DNA from: Streptomyces hydrogenans
GTDB lineage: Bacteria; Actinomycetota; Actinomycetes; Streptomycetales; Streptomycetaceae
Reading direction: 5' to 3'
DNA: 45,813 nucleotides
Assembly: GCF_014656075.1 (NCBI RefSeq)
Contig: NZ_BNBS01000063.1
Location: forward strand, 2,863 to 48,675
Part shown: one piece after another, positions 24,863-33,074 of the stretch
Numbering within the stretch: the first letter of the stretch is position 1
How the letters are laid out: every line of letters starts with the position of its first letter
Position numbers and translations under genes: made by a program
Notes under the pieces: model-generated
The model's database searches: none
The model's input: only the letters and a program-made list of their open reading frames with translations
Told to the model about the DNA's origin: nothing

Positions 24863-24879
24863 TCTGACAGAGTGTCAGA
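24863..24879. promoter_or_regulatory. TetR-type operator-like palindrome
   Basis: TCTGACA (24863-24869), GAG, TGTCAGA (24873-24879): perfect 7-bp arms with a 3-bp spacer, a form common among TetR-family operators. It lies 253 bp upstream of korA and 31 bp beyond the response-regulator stop. No TetR gene is in the window. Confidence 0.45.
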
Positions 24880-24909
24880 AGATCAAGGCTTCCGTACGGG
24901 GAAAACGGC

Positions 24910-25611
24910 TCAGGACCTGAGGTACGTCAGCACCGCGAGCACCCGGCGGTGGTCGCCCTCGCTCGGTGACAGGCCCAGCTTCAGGAAGATGTTGCCGATG
25001 TGCTTCTCCACCGCGCCGTCGCTCACCACCAGCTGCTTCGCGATGGCCGAATTCGTCCGCCCCTCGGCCATCAGACCGAGGACCTCCCGCTCGCGCGGCG
25101 TCAGATGGGCCAGCACGTCCTGCTGCCGGCTCCGGCCGAGCAGCTGCTGGACCACCTCCGGGTCCAGGGCCGTACCGCCCCCGGCCACCCGCACCACCGC
25201 CTCGGTGAACTCGCGCACCTCCGCGACCCGGTCCTTCAGCAGATAGCCCACGCCCCGCGTCGACCCGGCCAGCAGCTCGGTGGCGTACTGCTCCTCCACG
25301 TACTGCGACAGCACCAGCACCCCGAGGTCCGGATACTCCGCGCGCAGCCGCACCGCCGCCCGCACCCCCTCGTCCGTGTGGGTCGGCGGCATCCGCACGT
25401 CGGCCACCACCACGTCCGGCAGCGCCCCCGCCTCCGCGAGCTCCGCCACCGTCTTCACCAGCGCCTCGCCGTCGCCGACACCCGCGACGACCTCGTGCCC
25501 ACGGTCCGTGAGCAGCCGCGTCAGCCCCTCGCGCAACAGCACCGAGTCCTCGGCGATCACCACCCGCACCCGGTCCGCCACCTCTGCCACGCCCACGTCC
25601 GCCGCCCCCAT
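24910..25611 (-). CDS. NarL/LuxR-type response regulator
   Basis: A 233-residue protein. The receiver domain (~14-135) has the acidic pair at Glu21/Asp22 (VVIAEDSVLLREGL), phospho-acceptor Asp71 (VVVADVRMPP), Ser/Thr in VLVLSQY and Lys in GYLLKDRV. The LuxR helix-turn-helix (~167-215) reads LTPREREVLGLMAEGRTNSA then VEKHIGNIFLKLGL. It is the only response regulator beside two paralogous histidine kinases encoded upstream on the same strand, so both probably feed into it. A long hairpin (25626-25656) separates it from the first kinase gene. Possible targets are the adjacent kor and nuo operons; this is inference. Confidence 0.92.
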   Translation of the reverse strand: MGAADVGVAEVADRVRVVIAEDSVLLREGLTRLLTDRGHEVVAGVGDGEALVKTVAELAEAGALPDVVVADVRMPPTHTDEGVRAAVRLRAEYPDLGVLVLSQYVEEQYATELLAGSTRGVGYLLKDRVAEVREFTEAVVRVAGGGTALDPEVVQQLLGRSRQQDVLAHLTPREREVLGLMAEGRTNSAIAKQLVVSDGAVEKHIGNIFLKLGLSPSEGDHRRVLAVLTYLRS

Positions 25612-25625
25612 GTCCCTGTCGTGCC

Positions 25626-25656
25626 GATCACGCGGCCCGGTCGGCGCCGCGTGATC
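25626..25656 (-). terminator. Stem-loop between first histidine kinase and response regulator
   Basis: GATCACGCGGC (25626-25636) and GCCGCGTGATC (25646-25656) form perfect 11-bp arms around a 9-nt loop. It sits 15 nt before the response-regulator start and 40 nt after the kinase stop, so it may attenuate read-through or act as an operator. Confidence 0.5.
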
Positions 25657-25695
25657 AGCATCGCAGGAAAGCCCCCGCCGGGGACACGGGACGCC

Positions 25696-26982
25696 TCAGG
25701 CCCGCCAGGGCAGCTCGGCCGTCACCGTCGTCGGCCCGCCCGCCGGCGAGTCCACCGCCAGCACGCCGTCCACCGACCGCAGCCGCTCCGCGAGCCCGGC
25801 CAGACCCTGCCCGCGCGCCGGGTCCGCGCCGCCCACGCCGTCGTCCCGCACCTGGAGCATCAGCCGCTCCTCCGAACGCCACACGTCCACCGAGGCCCGC
25901 CGGGCCCGCGCGTGCCGCGTCACGTTCTGGAGCAGCTCCGTGACCGTGAAGTAGGCCAGGCCCTCGATCGCCGCCACCGGCCGGCCCGGCAGGTCCACCG
26001 TCACCGCCACCGGCACCGCGCAGCGGGCCGCCACCGACGACAGCGCCGCGTCCAGGCCCCGGTCGGTCAGCACCGCCGGATGGATGCCCCGCGCCAGGTC
26101 CCGCAGCTCCTTCAGCGCCAGCTTCACCTCGCCGTGCGCCTCGTCCACCAGCACCGCCGCCGCCTTCGGGTCGCTGGCCAGGGTCTCCCGCGCCAGCCCC
26201 AGGTCCATCGCCAGCGACGCCAGCCGCGCCTGCGGCCCGTCGTGCAGGTCCCGCTCGATCCGCCGCAGGTCCGCCGCCGCCGTGTCCACGACCGCGCCCC
26301 GGTCCGACTCCAGCTCGGTCACCCGCTCCGCCAGCCGCCCCGGGCCCAGCAGTCCCGCCACCAGCACGCGGTCCACCGCCGTCAGCCCGCGCACCACCGG
26401 CGGCCACGCCAGCACGAACAGCAGCCCGACCAGGCAGGCCACGCCCACCTCGAAGGGCGAGTCCAGGTACAGGGCGTGGGTCTCGTCGCCGTACAGCTGG
26501 ATCCCGTCCTGGCCCAGGTAGGCGGGGAAGACCCACCGCCACACCGGGTAGGTGAACAGGGCCCAGCCCCACGTGAAGAAGACCAGCGACACGGAGAACG
26601 AGAACACCGCCCACGGGAAGTGCACCAGCGCGTACAGCAGGTGCCGCCACGAGGCCCCGGACCGCAGCATCGCCGCCATCCACGAGAACGCCCCGCCCGT
26701 CCGGCCCCGCACCGGCTCCGGCGCCGCCACGTCCGCCCCGAGCAGCCCCCGCACCCGGGCCCGCTCCACCGCGCCCAGCCCCCGGCAGACGGCCAGCGAG
26801 GCGGCCAGCACCGGGATCCCGAGGAAGGTGATCAGCAGCCCCACCCCCGCCGAGGTCAGCGAGACCGCCAGCGAGAACCACAGCACGCTCAGCGGCAGAC
26901 CCACCAGCGTGAAGAGGAATGCCTTCCAGGTCCGTGCCTGGAAGGGGGCCCGAAGCGCGGCGGGGACGAGGGGCGAATCCAT
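25696..26982 (-). CDS. NarL-type sensor histidine kinase (first)
   Basis: A 428-residue protein with GAAGGA ahead of the ATG. Residues ~20-190 form a membrane sensor domain with four or so helices (FLFTLVGLPLSVLWFSLAVS, GLLITFLGIPVLAASLAV, FPWAVFSFSVSLVFFTWGWA). The HisKA_3 box is RIERDLHDGPQARLASLAMD with the phospho-acceptor His; the ATPase part has YFTVTELLQNVTRHARA, VRDDGVGG and GQGLAGLAERL. It is clearly homologous to the next kinase gene over its full length. It presumably phosphorylates the response regulator downstream. Upstream lie degenerate repeats and a GGGG-N4-CCC element about 105 nt before the start. Signal unknown. Confidence 0.92.
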   Translation of the reverse strand: MDSPLVPAALRAPFQARTWKAFLFTLVGLPLSVLWFSLAVSLTSAGVGLLITFLGIPVLAASLAVCRGLGAVERARVRGLLGADVAAPEPVRGRTGGAFSWMAAMLRSGASWRHLLYALVHFPWAVFSFSVSLVFFTWGWALFTYPVWRWVFPAYLGQDGIQLYGDETHALYLDSPFEVGVACLVGLLFVLAWPPVVRGLTAVDRVLVAGLLGPGRLAERVTELESDRGAVVDTAAADLRRIERDLHDGPQARLASLAMDLGLARETLASDPKAAAVLVDEAHGEVKLALKELRDLARGIHPAVLTDRGLDAALSSVAARCAVPVAVTVDLPGRPVAAIEGLAYFTVTELLQNVTRHARARRASVDVWRSEERLMLQVRDDGVGGADPARGQGLAGLAERLRSVDGVLAVDSPAGGPTTVTAELPWRA

Positions 26983-27296
26983 CGGACGTCCTTCTCTCTG
27001 GCTCTCTGGGGGTTTTCCCGGGTACGACTCCAGGGTTCCGTCCGGGACCCCCTCGCCACCATGAGGCGGGTCGGCGTCTCCCGAGGGGGGTTATCCCTAC
27101 CGGGCCGGGAGGCCCGGCCTCGGAGATCGCTTGGGGAGCCGACCTCGGAGGTCGGCCTCGGATGCCGGGCCTGGGAGGTCCGGCCTCGGGGGTCCGGCTC
27201 GGAGACCTTGCCTCCGGGGGGCCGGCCCGAGGGTCCGCCCCGGGAGGCCCGCACTCGGAGGCCCGCCCCCGCGGCCCCGCCCCCGTACCGGGCGTC
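26983..27296. repeat. 314-bp intergenic region with degenerate 13-15-bp GC-rich repeats
   Basis: From ~27105 to ~27285 about twelve imperfect units follow a CGGAGGTCGGCCT-like pattern (e.g. CGGAGGTCGGCCT, CGGATGCCGGGCCT, GGGAGGTCCGGCCT, CGGGGGTCCGGCT). Many units are self-complementary, so several hairpins can form. Open frames through it have no protein-like content. The promoter of the first kinase should lie between 26983 and 27100. Confidence 0.65.
27087..27097. promoter_or_regulatory. GGGGTTATCCC element upstream of the first histidine kinase
   Basis: GGGGTTATCCC at 27087-27097 matches, in the opposite orientation, GGGGATAACCCC at 28572-28583 upstream of the second kinase. It lies 105 nt before the kinase start codon. 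Possible binding site of the neighbouring response regulator. Confidence 0.4.
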
Positions 27297-28511
27297 TCAG
27301 CCCTGCCGGGCCCGCCACGGCAGCTCCGCCGTGATCACCGTCGGGCCGCCCTCGGGGGAGTCCACGACCAGCAGGCCGTCCACCGCGCCGAGACGTTCCG
27401 CCAGCCCGGCCAGGCCGGTGCCGCCGTCGAAGCGCGCACCGCCCCGCCCGTCGTCGCGTACCTGGAGCAGCAGCCGGTCGTCCGCCCGCCACACCTCCAC
27501 CGAGGCCGACCGCGCCCGGGCGTGCTTCGACACGTTCTGCAGCAGCTCCGAGACCGTGAAGTACGCGATCCCCTCGATCGCCTCCGCCGGCCGCTGCGGC
27601 AGCTCCACCGCCACCGTCGCCGGCACCGTGCACCGCCCCGCCAGCGACGACAGCGCCGCCCCCAGCCCCCGGTCGGTCAGCACCGCCGGGTGGATGCCCC
27701 GCGCCAGGTCCCGCAGCTCCTGGAGGGCCAGCTTCACCTCGCCGTGCGCCTCCGCGACCATCTCCGCAGCCGCCTCCGGGTCCTCGTGCAGCTTCTCCTT
27801 GGCCAGCCCGAGCCCCATCGCCAGCGCCACCAGCCGCGCCTGCGCCCCGTCGTGCAGGTCCCGCTCGATCCGCCGCAGGTCCGCCGCCGCCGTGTCCACG
27901 ACCACGCCCCGGTCCGACTCCAGCTCGGCGATCCGCCGCTCCAGCTCGTCCGAGGGCGAGAGCAGCCCCCGCACCATGCCCCGGTCCGCCGCCGCCAGCC
28001 CCCGCGCGAGGAACGGCAGCACCGGCCACAGCGCCACCAGCGACACCAGCGTCACGGAGAAGGTGAAGACCCCCCACGGCAGCCGGATCAGCCCGTACAG
28101 CTGGCTCCGCCACGCCACCGGGTCCTTCAGCCGCGCCCACAGCCACGGCAGCGTCACGGCGGCGCGGGGCAGCGGCGCCGGCTCCGCCTCGTCCGCGTCG
28201 AGCAGCCGCATCGCCCGCGCCCGCGCCGAGCGCCCGATCCCGCGCGCCCCCGCCAGCCCGGCCGCGAGCAGCGGCAGGCCGATCACGGTGACCGACAGGG
28301 CGATCCCGACGAGCACCGTGGTGACGGAGTAGACGAAGCCCACGAGGGAGGCGGGCAGGTTGAGGAGGAGGAAGGAGATCTCCTTCCAGGTCTCCTTCCC
28401 GTACGCGGTCCGCTGCCGGGCGGGCGCGCGGCCGGGGGCGCGCCCGGGCGCGGCGGACGCGGCGGACGCGGTGTCGGCCGGGGAGGGAGTGCTCGGGTGA
28501 TCAGCGGTCAT
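27297..28511 (-). CDS. NarL-type sensor histidine kinase (second, paralogous)
   Basis: A 404-residue protein. The membrane sensor domain spans ~40-185 (LPASLVGFVYSVTTVLVGIA, LPWGVFTFSVTLVSLVALWP). The dimerisation box is RIERDLHDGAQARLVALAMG; ATPase motifs are YFTVSELLQNVSKHARA, VRDDGRGG and GTGLAGLAERLGAV. The N-terminal ~35 residues are Ala/Pro/Arg-rich. It shares long identical stretches with the first kinase, e.g. around RDLARGIHPAVLTDRGL, indicating a local duplication. It has its own divergent promoter region shared with the partial nuo operon, and a GGGG-ATAA-CCCC element 61 nt before its start. Only one response regulator is encoded here. Confidence 0.92.
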   Translation of the reverse strand: MTADHPSTPSPADTASAASAAPGRAPGRAPARQRTAYGKETWKEISFLLLNLPASLVGFVYSVTTVLVGIALSVTVIGLPLLAAGLAGARGIGRSARARAMRLLDADEAEPAPLPRAAVTLPWLWARLKDPVAWRSQLYGLIRLPWGVFTFSVTLVSLVALWPVLPFLARGLAAADRGMVRGLLSPSDELERRIAELESDRGVVVDTAAADLRRIERDLHDGAQARLVALAMGLGLAKEKLHEDPEAAAEMVAEAHGEVKLALQELRDLARGIHPAVLTDRGLGAALSSLAGRCTVPATVAVELPQRPAEAIEGIAYFTVSELLQNVSKHARARSASVEVWRADDRLLLQVRDDGRGGARFDGGTGLAGLAERLGAVDGLLVVDSPEGGPTVITAELPWRARQG

Positions 28512-28571
28512 GCCCCCAGCCTGCCGTCCCCCGCCCGCCCGGGGCCATGGGGGGAGTGGGTGTCGGCCCGG

Positions 28572-28583
28572 GGGGATAACCCC
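28572..28583. promoter_or_regulatory. GGGGATAACCCC palindrome between kinase and nuo operon
   Basis: Arms GGGG and CCCC around ATAA at 28572-28583, in the divergent interval. Related to the element at 27087-27097. Relative to the possible nuo -10 at 28618-28623 it would be near -50, a position suited to an activator. Confidence 0.45.
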
Positions 28584-28594
28584 ACCCGCACCTG

Positions 28595-28623
28595 CTTACG
28601 CTCCTTTTAGCAGGGCCTAGACT
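28595..28623 (+). promoter_or_regulatory. Possible promoter of the partial nuo operon
   Basis: TAGACT (28618-28623) fits a -10 box; CTTACG (28595-28600) is a poor -35 at 17 bp. The weak -35 together with the upstream palindrome would fit an activated promoter. Leader length would be about 36 nt, containing AGAGGGG as ribosome-binding site. Confidence 0.4.
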
Positions 28624-28665
28624 CGCGTCGGTGAAAATGCCGAGGGACCGAGAGGGGCGGCCGAC

Positions 28666-29048
28666 GTGCGGGAACCGACCGTAGTCGCGGCGGACTATTT
28701 CGATACGTACTCCGTCGTCGGGCTGCTCGCCGTGATCGGCGTGCTCTTCGTCGCGGTCGCCTTCGGCGCCGGCCGGCTGCTGCGGCCCGTCGTGCCGACC
28801 CCGGAGAAACTCCTCACCTACGAGTGCGGCGTCGACCCCGTGGGGGAGGGCTGGGCCCACACCCAGGTCCGCTACTACGTCTACGCCTTCCTCTACGTCA
28901 TCTTCGCCGTCGACTCGATCTTCCTCTTCCCGTGGGCGACGGTCTTCGCCGCGCCCGGCTACGGCGCCACCACCCTCGTCGAGATGTTCGTCTTCCTCGG
29001 CTTCCTGGCCGTCGGACTGCTCTACGCGTACAAGAAGGGCGTCCTGGC

Positions 29049-29058
<10 letters not shown>
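28666..29058 (+). CDS. nuoA: NADH-quinone oxidoreductase subunit A (second copy type)
   Basis: A 130-residue membrane protein from GTG. Three helices are visible (SVVGLLAVIGVLFVAVAFGA, YVYAFLYVIFAVDSIFLFPW, TLVEMFVFLGFLAVGLLYAY). Family marks are LLTYECGVDPVGEGW and VRYYVYAFLYVIFAVDS. It starts a ten-gene operon for a partial complex I. The next gene begins inside it (10-bp overlap). Because the operon lacks D, E, F and G, this is the type annotated as nuoA2 in Streptomyces, distinct from the complete 14-gene set usually present elsewhere in these genomes. Confidence 0.93.
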
Positions 29059-29638
<580 letters not shown>

Positions 29639-29642
<4 letters not shown>

Positions 29643-30988
29643 ACCGCTACGACTCCCTTCCCGAAGCCGTGACGGACCTGTTCGGCGACGAGTCGGCGGC
29701 GGAGCGGGCGTACGACCTGCTGACCGTCGACGTCCCCGTCACGGACTGGCTCGACGCGCTGCGGACCGCCCGGGACGAGCTGGGCTGCACCTACTTCGAC
29801 TGGCTGAGCGCGGTGGACGAGCCGGGCACCGGCTTCCGGGTCTGCGCCCACGTCGTCGCCGTCGGCGACGGCGCCCCCCGCCGCCTCCTGCTCCGCACCA
29901 CCGTCCCGCACGACGCCCCGTCGCTGCCCACGGCGATCGGCGTCTACGCGGGCGCGGCCTGGCACGAGCGCGAGACCCACGAGATGTTCGGCGTGGTCTT
30001 CGAGGGCCACCCGAACCTCACGCCCCTCCTCCTCCCCGAGAACTTCGAGGGCCACCCCCTCCGCAAGGACTTCGTCCTCGCCGCCCGCGTGGCGAAGGCG
30101 TGGCCGGGCGCGAAGGAGCCGGGCGAGTCCCACGACGGCGGCCCCAAGCGCCGCCAGATGCTCCCGCCCGGCGTCCCCGACCCCAACGAGTGGGGCCCCC
30201 TCAAGGGCCAGCTCCCCCCGGCCCCCGAACGCCCCGCCCGAGGCGCCGCCGCCGACCGCCCCCGCCGCACCCGCACCACCACGGAGGGCTCGGCGAACCA
30301 GCCGACCACGGAACCCCCGACCCGCCGCACGCGCTCCGCCTCGGACGGCTCGGCGACCCAGCCGCCCCCGGAGTCCCCGGCCGCACCCGACGCGGGTGCC
30401 GCCCCGGCCCCCCGCCGTACGCGCTCCGCGTCGGAGGGCTCGGCGAGCCAGGCGGCCCCGGCCGCCCCGCGCCGCACGCGCAGCGCGAGCCAGGGCTCGG
30501 CGAGCCAGCAGCCGGAGCGGCCGGCGACGCCGGAGGGGGCCGAGCCGACCGGGGACACCCCGGCCGCCGCCTCGCCGCCCCCGCGCACCCGCAGCTCCGA
30601 CGCCCCCTGGCACCACGCCCGCCCCGCCTTCGACGAGCCACCGAAGGACGAGCCCGCGGCAGGCGAGCCCGCCCCGAAGGACGAGCCCGCCCCCGACACG
30701 AAGCCCGCGCCAGGCGAGCCCGCACCGAAGGACGAGCCCGCACCGGACGCAAAGTCCGCGGCAGGCGAGCCGGCCCCGGAGGCGAAGCCCGCCGCAGGCG
30801 AGCCCGCCCCCGAGCCGAAGCCCGCCGCAGGCGAAAGCACGGCCGCCGATGACGGCCGGCCCGCCACCGACGGCGAGCCTTCCGCCGAAGCCGACGGCGA
30901 GCCCGCCACCGAAGCCGACGGCAAGCCCCCTGCCGAAGCCGACCGCAACGACACCCACCCCGACCCCGCCGGAGGCGATCCCGCGTGA
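29639..30988 (+). CDS. nuoC: NADH-quinone oxidoreductase subunit C with long repetitive tail
   Basis: A 449-residue protein; normal NuoC has about 170-250. Residues ~1-185 are the NuoC fold, with WHERETHEMFGVVFEGHPN, LLLPENFEGHPLRKDF and the end LPPGVPDPNEWGPLKG. From ~205 on it is low complexity: four 13-residue repeats RRTR[TS]xxxGSAxQ (209-221, 229-241, 259-271, 278-290) and a partial one at 315, then PAPKDEPAPDxK/PAAGEPAP repeats (~335-400), then an acidic ADGEPATEADG tail. The tail thus goes from basic to acidic. The frame runs unbroken to the GTGA overlap with nuoH, so it is not an artefact. NuoD is absent. The tail may be a linker or docking segment. Confidence 0.9.
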
Positions 30989-31947
30989 ACGACGCACTCG
31001 ACGTCGCCGTCCGGCTGCTGCTGGTCTTCGTCGCGTTCCTCGTGCTGCCGCTCGTCGTCGGGCAGACCGAGCACAAGGTCATGGCCCACATGCAGGGCCG
31101 CCTCGGACCCATGTACGCCGGTGGCTTCCACGGCTGGGCCCAGCTCGTCGCGGACGGGGTGAAGTTCGCGCAGAAGGAGGACGTCGTCCCGAAGGACGCC
31201 GACCGGCGGGTCTTCCAGCTCGCGCCGGCCGTCGCCCTCCTCCCGTACCTGCTCGTCCTCGTCGCGATCCCGGTCGCACCGGGCTCCGTCGGCGCGGTCG
31301 TCGACGCCGGCATCTTCTTCGCGCTCGCCGTCATGGGCGTCGGCGTGCTCGGCAGCCTGATGGCCGGCTGGGCGTCCGCCAACAAGTTCTCCCTGCTCGG
31401 CGGCCTGCGCACGGCCGCCCAGCTGCTCGCGTACGAGCTGCCGATGCTGCTCGCCGCCGCGTCCGTCGCGATGGCCGCCGGCACCGTCTCCCTCACCGGC
31501 GTCCTCGACGCCTTCGAGTGGTGGTGGGTGCCGTGGCAGATCGTCGGCGCGCTCGTCTTCTTCGTCGCGGGCCTCGCCGAGCTCCAGCGCCCGCCGTTCG
31601 ACATGCCGGTCGCCGACTCGGAGATCATCTTCGGCGCGTACACCGAGTACACCGGCCTCCGCTTCGCGCTCTTCCTGCTCGCCGAGTACGCCGGCATCGT
31701 CGTCCTCTGCGGCCTCACCACCGTCCTCTTCCTCGGCGGCTGGCACGGCCCCTGGGGCGACGACGGCCTCGGCTGGCTGTGGACCCTGCTCAAGACCGCC
31801 GTCCTGGCCTTCGTCGTCATCTGGCTGCGGGTGAGCTACCCGCGCCTGCGCGAGGACCAGCTCCAGAAGCTCGCCTGGACGACCCTCGTCCCGCTCGCCC
31901 TCGCGCAGATCGCGCTCACCGGCATCGTGAAGGTGGCGATCAGCTAA
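30985..31947 (+). CDS. nuoH: NADH-quinone oxidoreductase subunit H
   Basis: A 320-residue membrane protein with about eight helices, starting at GTG in a 4-bp overlap with nuoC. NuoH marks are QTEHKVMAHMQGRLGPMYAG, WAQLVADGVKFAQKEDVVP, QRPPFDMPVADSEIIFGAYT and EYTGLRFALFLLAEY. NuoH forms the quinone-binding entry with NuoB and NuoD and links electron transfer to proton pumping. The QRM segment reads MQGRLGPMY with small changes from the standard QRRxGPN signature. The next gene starts immediately after its stop. Confidence 0.94.
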   Translation: MNDALDVAVRLLLVFVAFLVLPLVVGQTEHKVMAHMQGRLGPMYAGGFHGWAQLVADGVKFAQKEDVVPKDADRRVFQLAPAVALLPYLLVLVAIPVAPGSVGAVVDAGIFFALAVMGVGVLGSLMAGWASANKFSLLGGLRTAAQLLAYELPMLLAAASVAMAAGTVSLTGVLDAFEWWWVPWQIVGALVFFVAGLAELQRPPFDMPVADSEIIFGAYTEYTGLRFALFLLAEYAGIVVLCGLTTVLFLGGWHGPWGDDGLGWLWTLLKTAVLAFVVIWLRVSYPRLREDQLQKLAWTTLVPLALAQIALTGIVKVAIS

Positions 31948-32520
31948 ATGTCCCCGAAGATCCCCGGCTCCGGCCTCGCCAAGGGCCTCGCCGTCACCCT
32001 CCGCACGATGACCCGCAGGTCGGTGACCGCGCAGTACCCGGACGCGCAGCCCGAGCTGCCGCCCCGCTCGCGCGGGGTGATCGCGCTGTTCGAGGAGAAC
32101 TGCACGGTCTGCATGCTGTGCGCCCGCGAGTGCCCCGACTGGTGCATCTACATCGACTCCCACAAGGAGACGGTCCCGGCCGCCGCCCCCGGCGGCCGCG
32201 AGCGCAGCCGGAACGTCCTCGACCGCTTCGCCATCGACTTCTCCCTCTGCATGTACTGCGGGATCTGCATCGAGGTGTGCCCCTTCGACGCCCTCTTCTG
32301 GTCGCCGGAGTTCGAGTACGCCGAGACCGACATCCTGGAGCTCACCCACGAGCGGGACAAGCTCCGCGAGTGGATGTGGACCGTCCCCGAGCCGCCCGCG
32401 CTCGACCCGAGGGCCGAGGAGCCCAAGGAGATCGCCGCCGCCCACAAGGCCGCCGAGAAGGCCGCCGCCGCCCAGGCCGCCGCCGAGGCCGCGGCCCAGC
32501 AGCAGGAGGGCCCGCAGTGA
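31948..32520 (+). CDS. nuoI: NADH-quinone oxidoreductase subunit I (2x[4Fe-4S])
   Basis: A 190-residue peripheral protein. Eight ligand Cys are intact: C52, C55, C58, C62 (CTVCMLCARECP) and C101, C104, C107, C111 (CMYCGICIEVCPFDALFW). It carries clusters N6a/N6b and can accept electrons from a ferredoxin-type donor when the NADH module is missing. The C-terminal ~35 residues are Ala/Lys/Glu-rich (EIAAAHKAAEKAAAAQ and onward), probably a single helix or coiled coil, absent from canonical NuoI. Start ATG directly follows the nuoH stop; its end overlaps the nuoJ start by 4 bp. Confidence 0.94.
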   Translation: MSPKIPGSGLAKGLAVTLRTMTRRSVTAQYPDAQPELPPRSRGVIALFEENCTVCMLCARECPDWCIYIDSHKETVPAAAPGGRERSRNVLDRFAIDFSLCMYCGICIEVCPFDALFWSPEFEYAETDILELTHERDKLREWMWTVPEPPALDPRAEEPKEIAAAHKAAEKAAAAQAAAEAAAQQQEGPQ

Positions 32521-33074
32521 TCCTCGCCGCCCCGCCGACCCACCCCGGCTTCCTCTCGCCCACCGGCGTCGAGATCGCCTTCCTCCTGGTCGGCCTCGTC
32601 ACCCTCGGCGCCGCCGTCGTCTCCGTCACCACGAAGCAGCTCGTGCACGCCGCGCTCTGGCTCGTGGTCGCGCTCGGCGGCCTCGCCGTCGAGTACCTCC
32701 TGCTGACCGCCGAGTTCATCGCCTGGGTCCAGGTCCTGATCTACGTCGGCTCGGTCGTCGTCCTGCTCCTCTTCGGACTGATGCTCACCAAGGCACCGAT
32801 CGGCCGCTCCCCGGACGCCGACTCCGGCAACCGGCCGGTCGCCCTCGCCGTCGCCGCGGCCGCCGCCGCGGCGCTCGTCTGGGTGGTCTGGGACGCCTTC
32901 CGCAAGACCTGGATCGAGCTGGACGGGCCCGCGCAGGGCTCCACCGACGTGACCGGCGAGACGCTCTTCCGGCACTGGGTGCTGCCCTTCGAGGCGCTCT
33001 CCGTGCTGCTGCTCGCCGCCCTGGTCGGCGCCATCGTCCTGTCCCGCAAGAAGCCGGAAGGAGAGCGGGACTGA
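32517..33074 (+). CDS. nuoJ: NADH-quinone oxidoreductase subunit J
   Basis: A 185-residue protein with five membrane helices, GTG start within the nuoI stop (GTGA). NuoJ features are the first helix VEIAFLLVGLVTLGAAVVSV, then EYLLLTAEFIAWVQVLIYVG with the conserved pair of acidic residues, and the last helix FEALSVLLLAALVGAIVLS before the basic end RKKPEGERD. The third helix and the pi-bulge-type VVVLLLFGLML region take part in the coupling between quinone site and antiporter subunits. Its stop overlaps the nuoK start by one base (TGATG). Confidence 0.92.
   Translation: MILAAPPTHPGFLSPTGVEIAFLLVGLVTLGAAVVSVTTKQLVHAALWLVVALGGLAVEYLLLTAEFIAWVQVLIYVGSVVVLLLFGLMLTKAPIGRSPDADSGNRPVALAVAAAAAAALVWVVWDAFRKTWIELDGPAQGSTDVTGETLFRHWVLPFEALSVLLLAALVGAIVLSRKKPEGERD

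Larger units (their letters stand above)
24611..24909. other. 299-bp region upstream of korA
   Basis: No gene is seen. It contains a palindrome GTCCTAGGAC (24788-24797), three GTCCAGG direct repeats at 11-bp steps (24820, 24831, 24842), and an inverted repeat TCTGACA-GAG-TGTCAGA (24863-24879). The part near korA (24700-24790) is relatively AT-rich and probably has the promoter, but no -35/-10 pair is convincing. Confidence 0.55.

Noticed and set aside
26889..27254. Minus-strand 121-codon open frame in the kinase interval
   Set aside because: Translation of the degenerate repeats (Arg/Pro/Gly/Ser) with no ribosome-binding site; overlaps the first kinase start.
30200..30985. Frameshift or misassembly making the NuoC tail
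   Set aside because: The frame is continuous, keeps the codon bias of its neighbours and ends in the expected GTGA overlap with nuoH.
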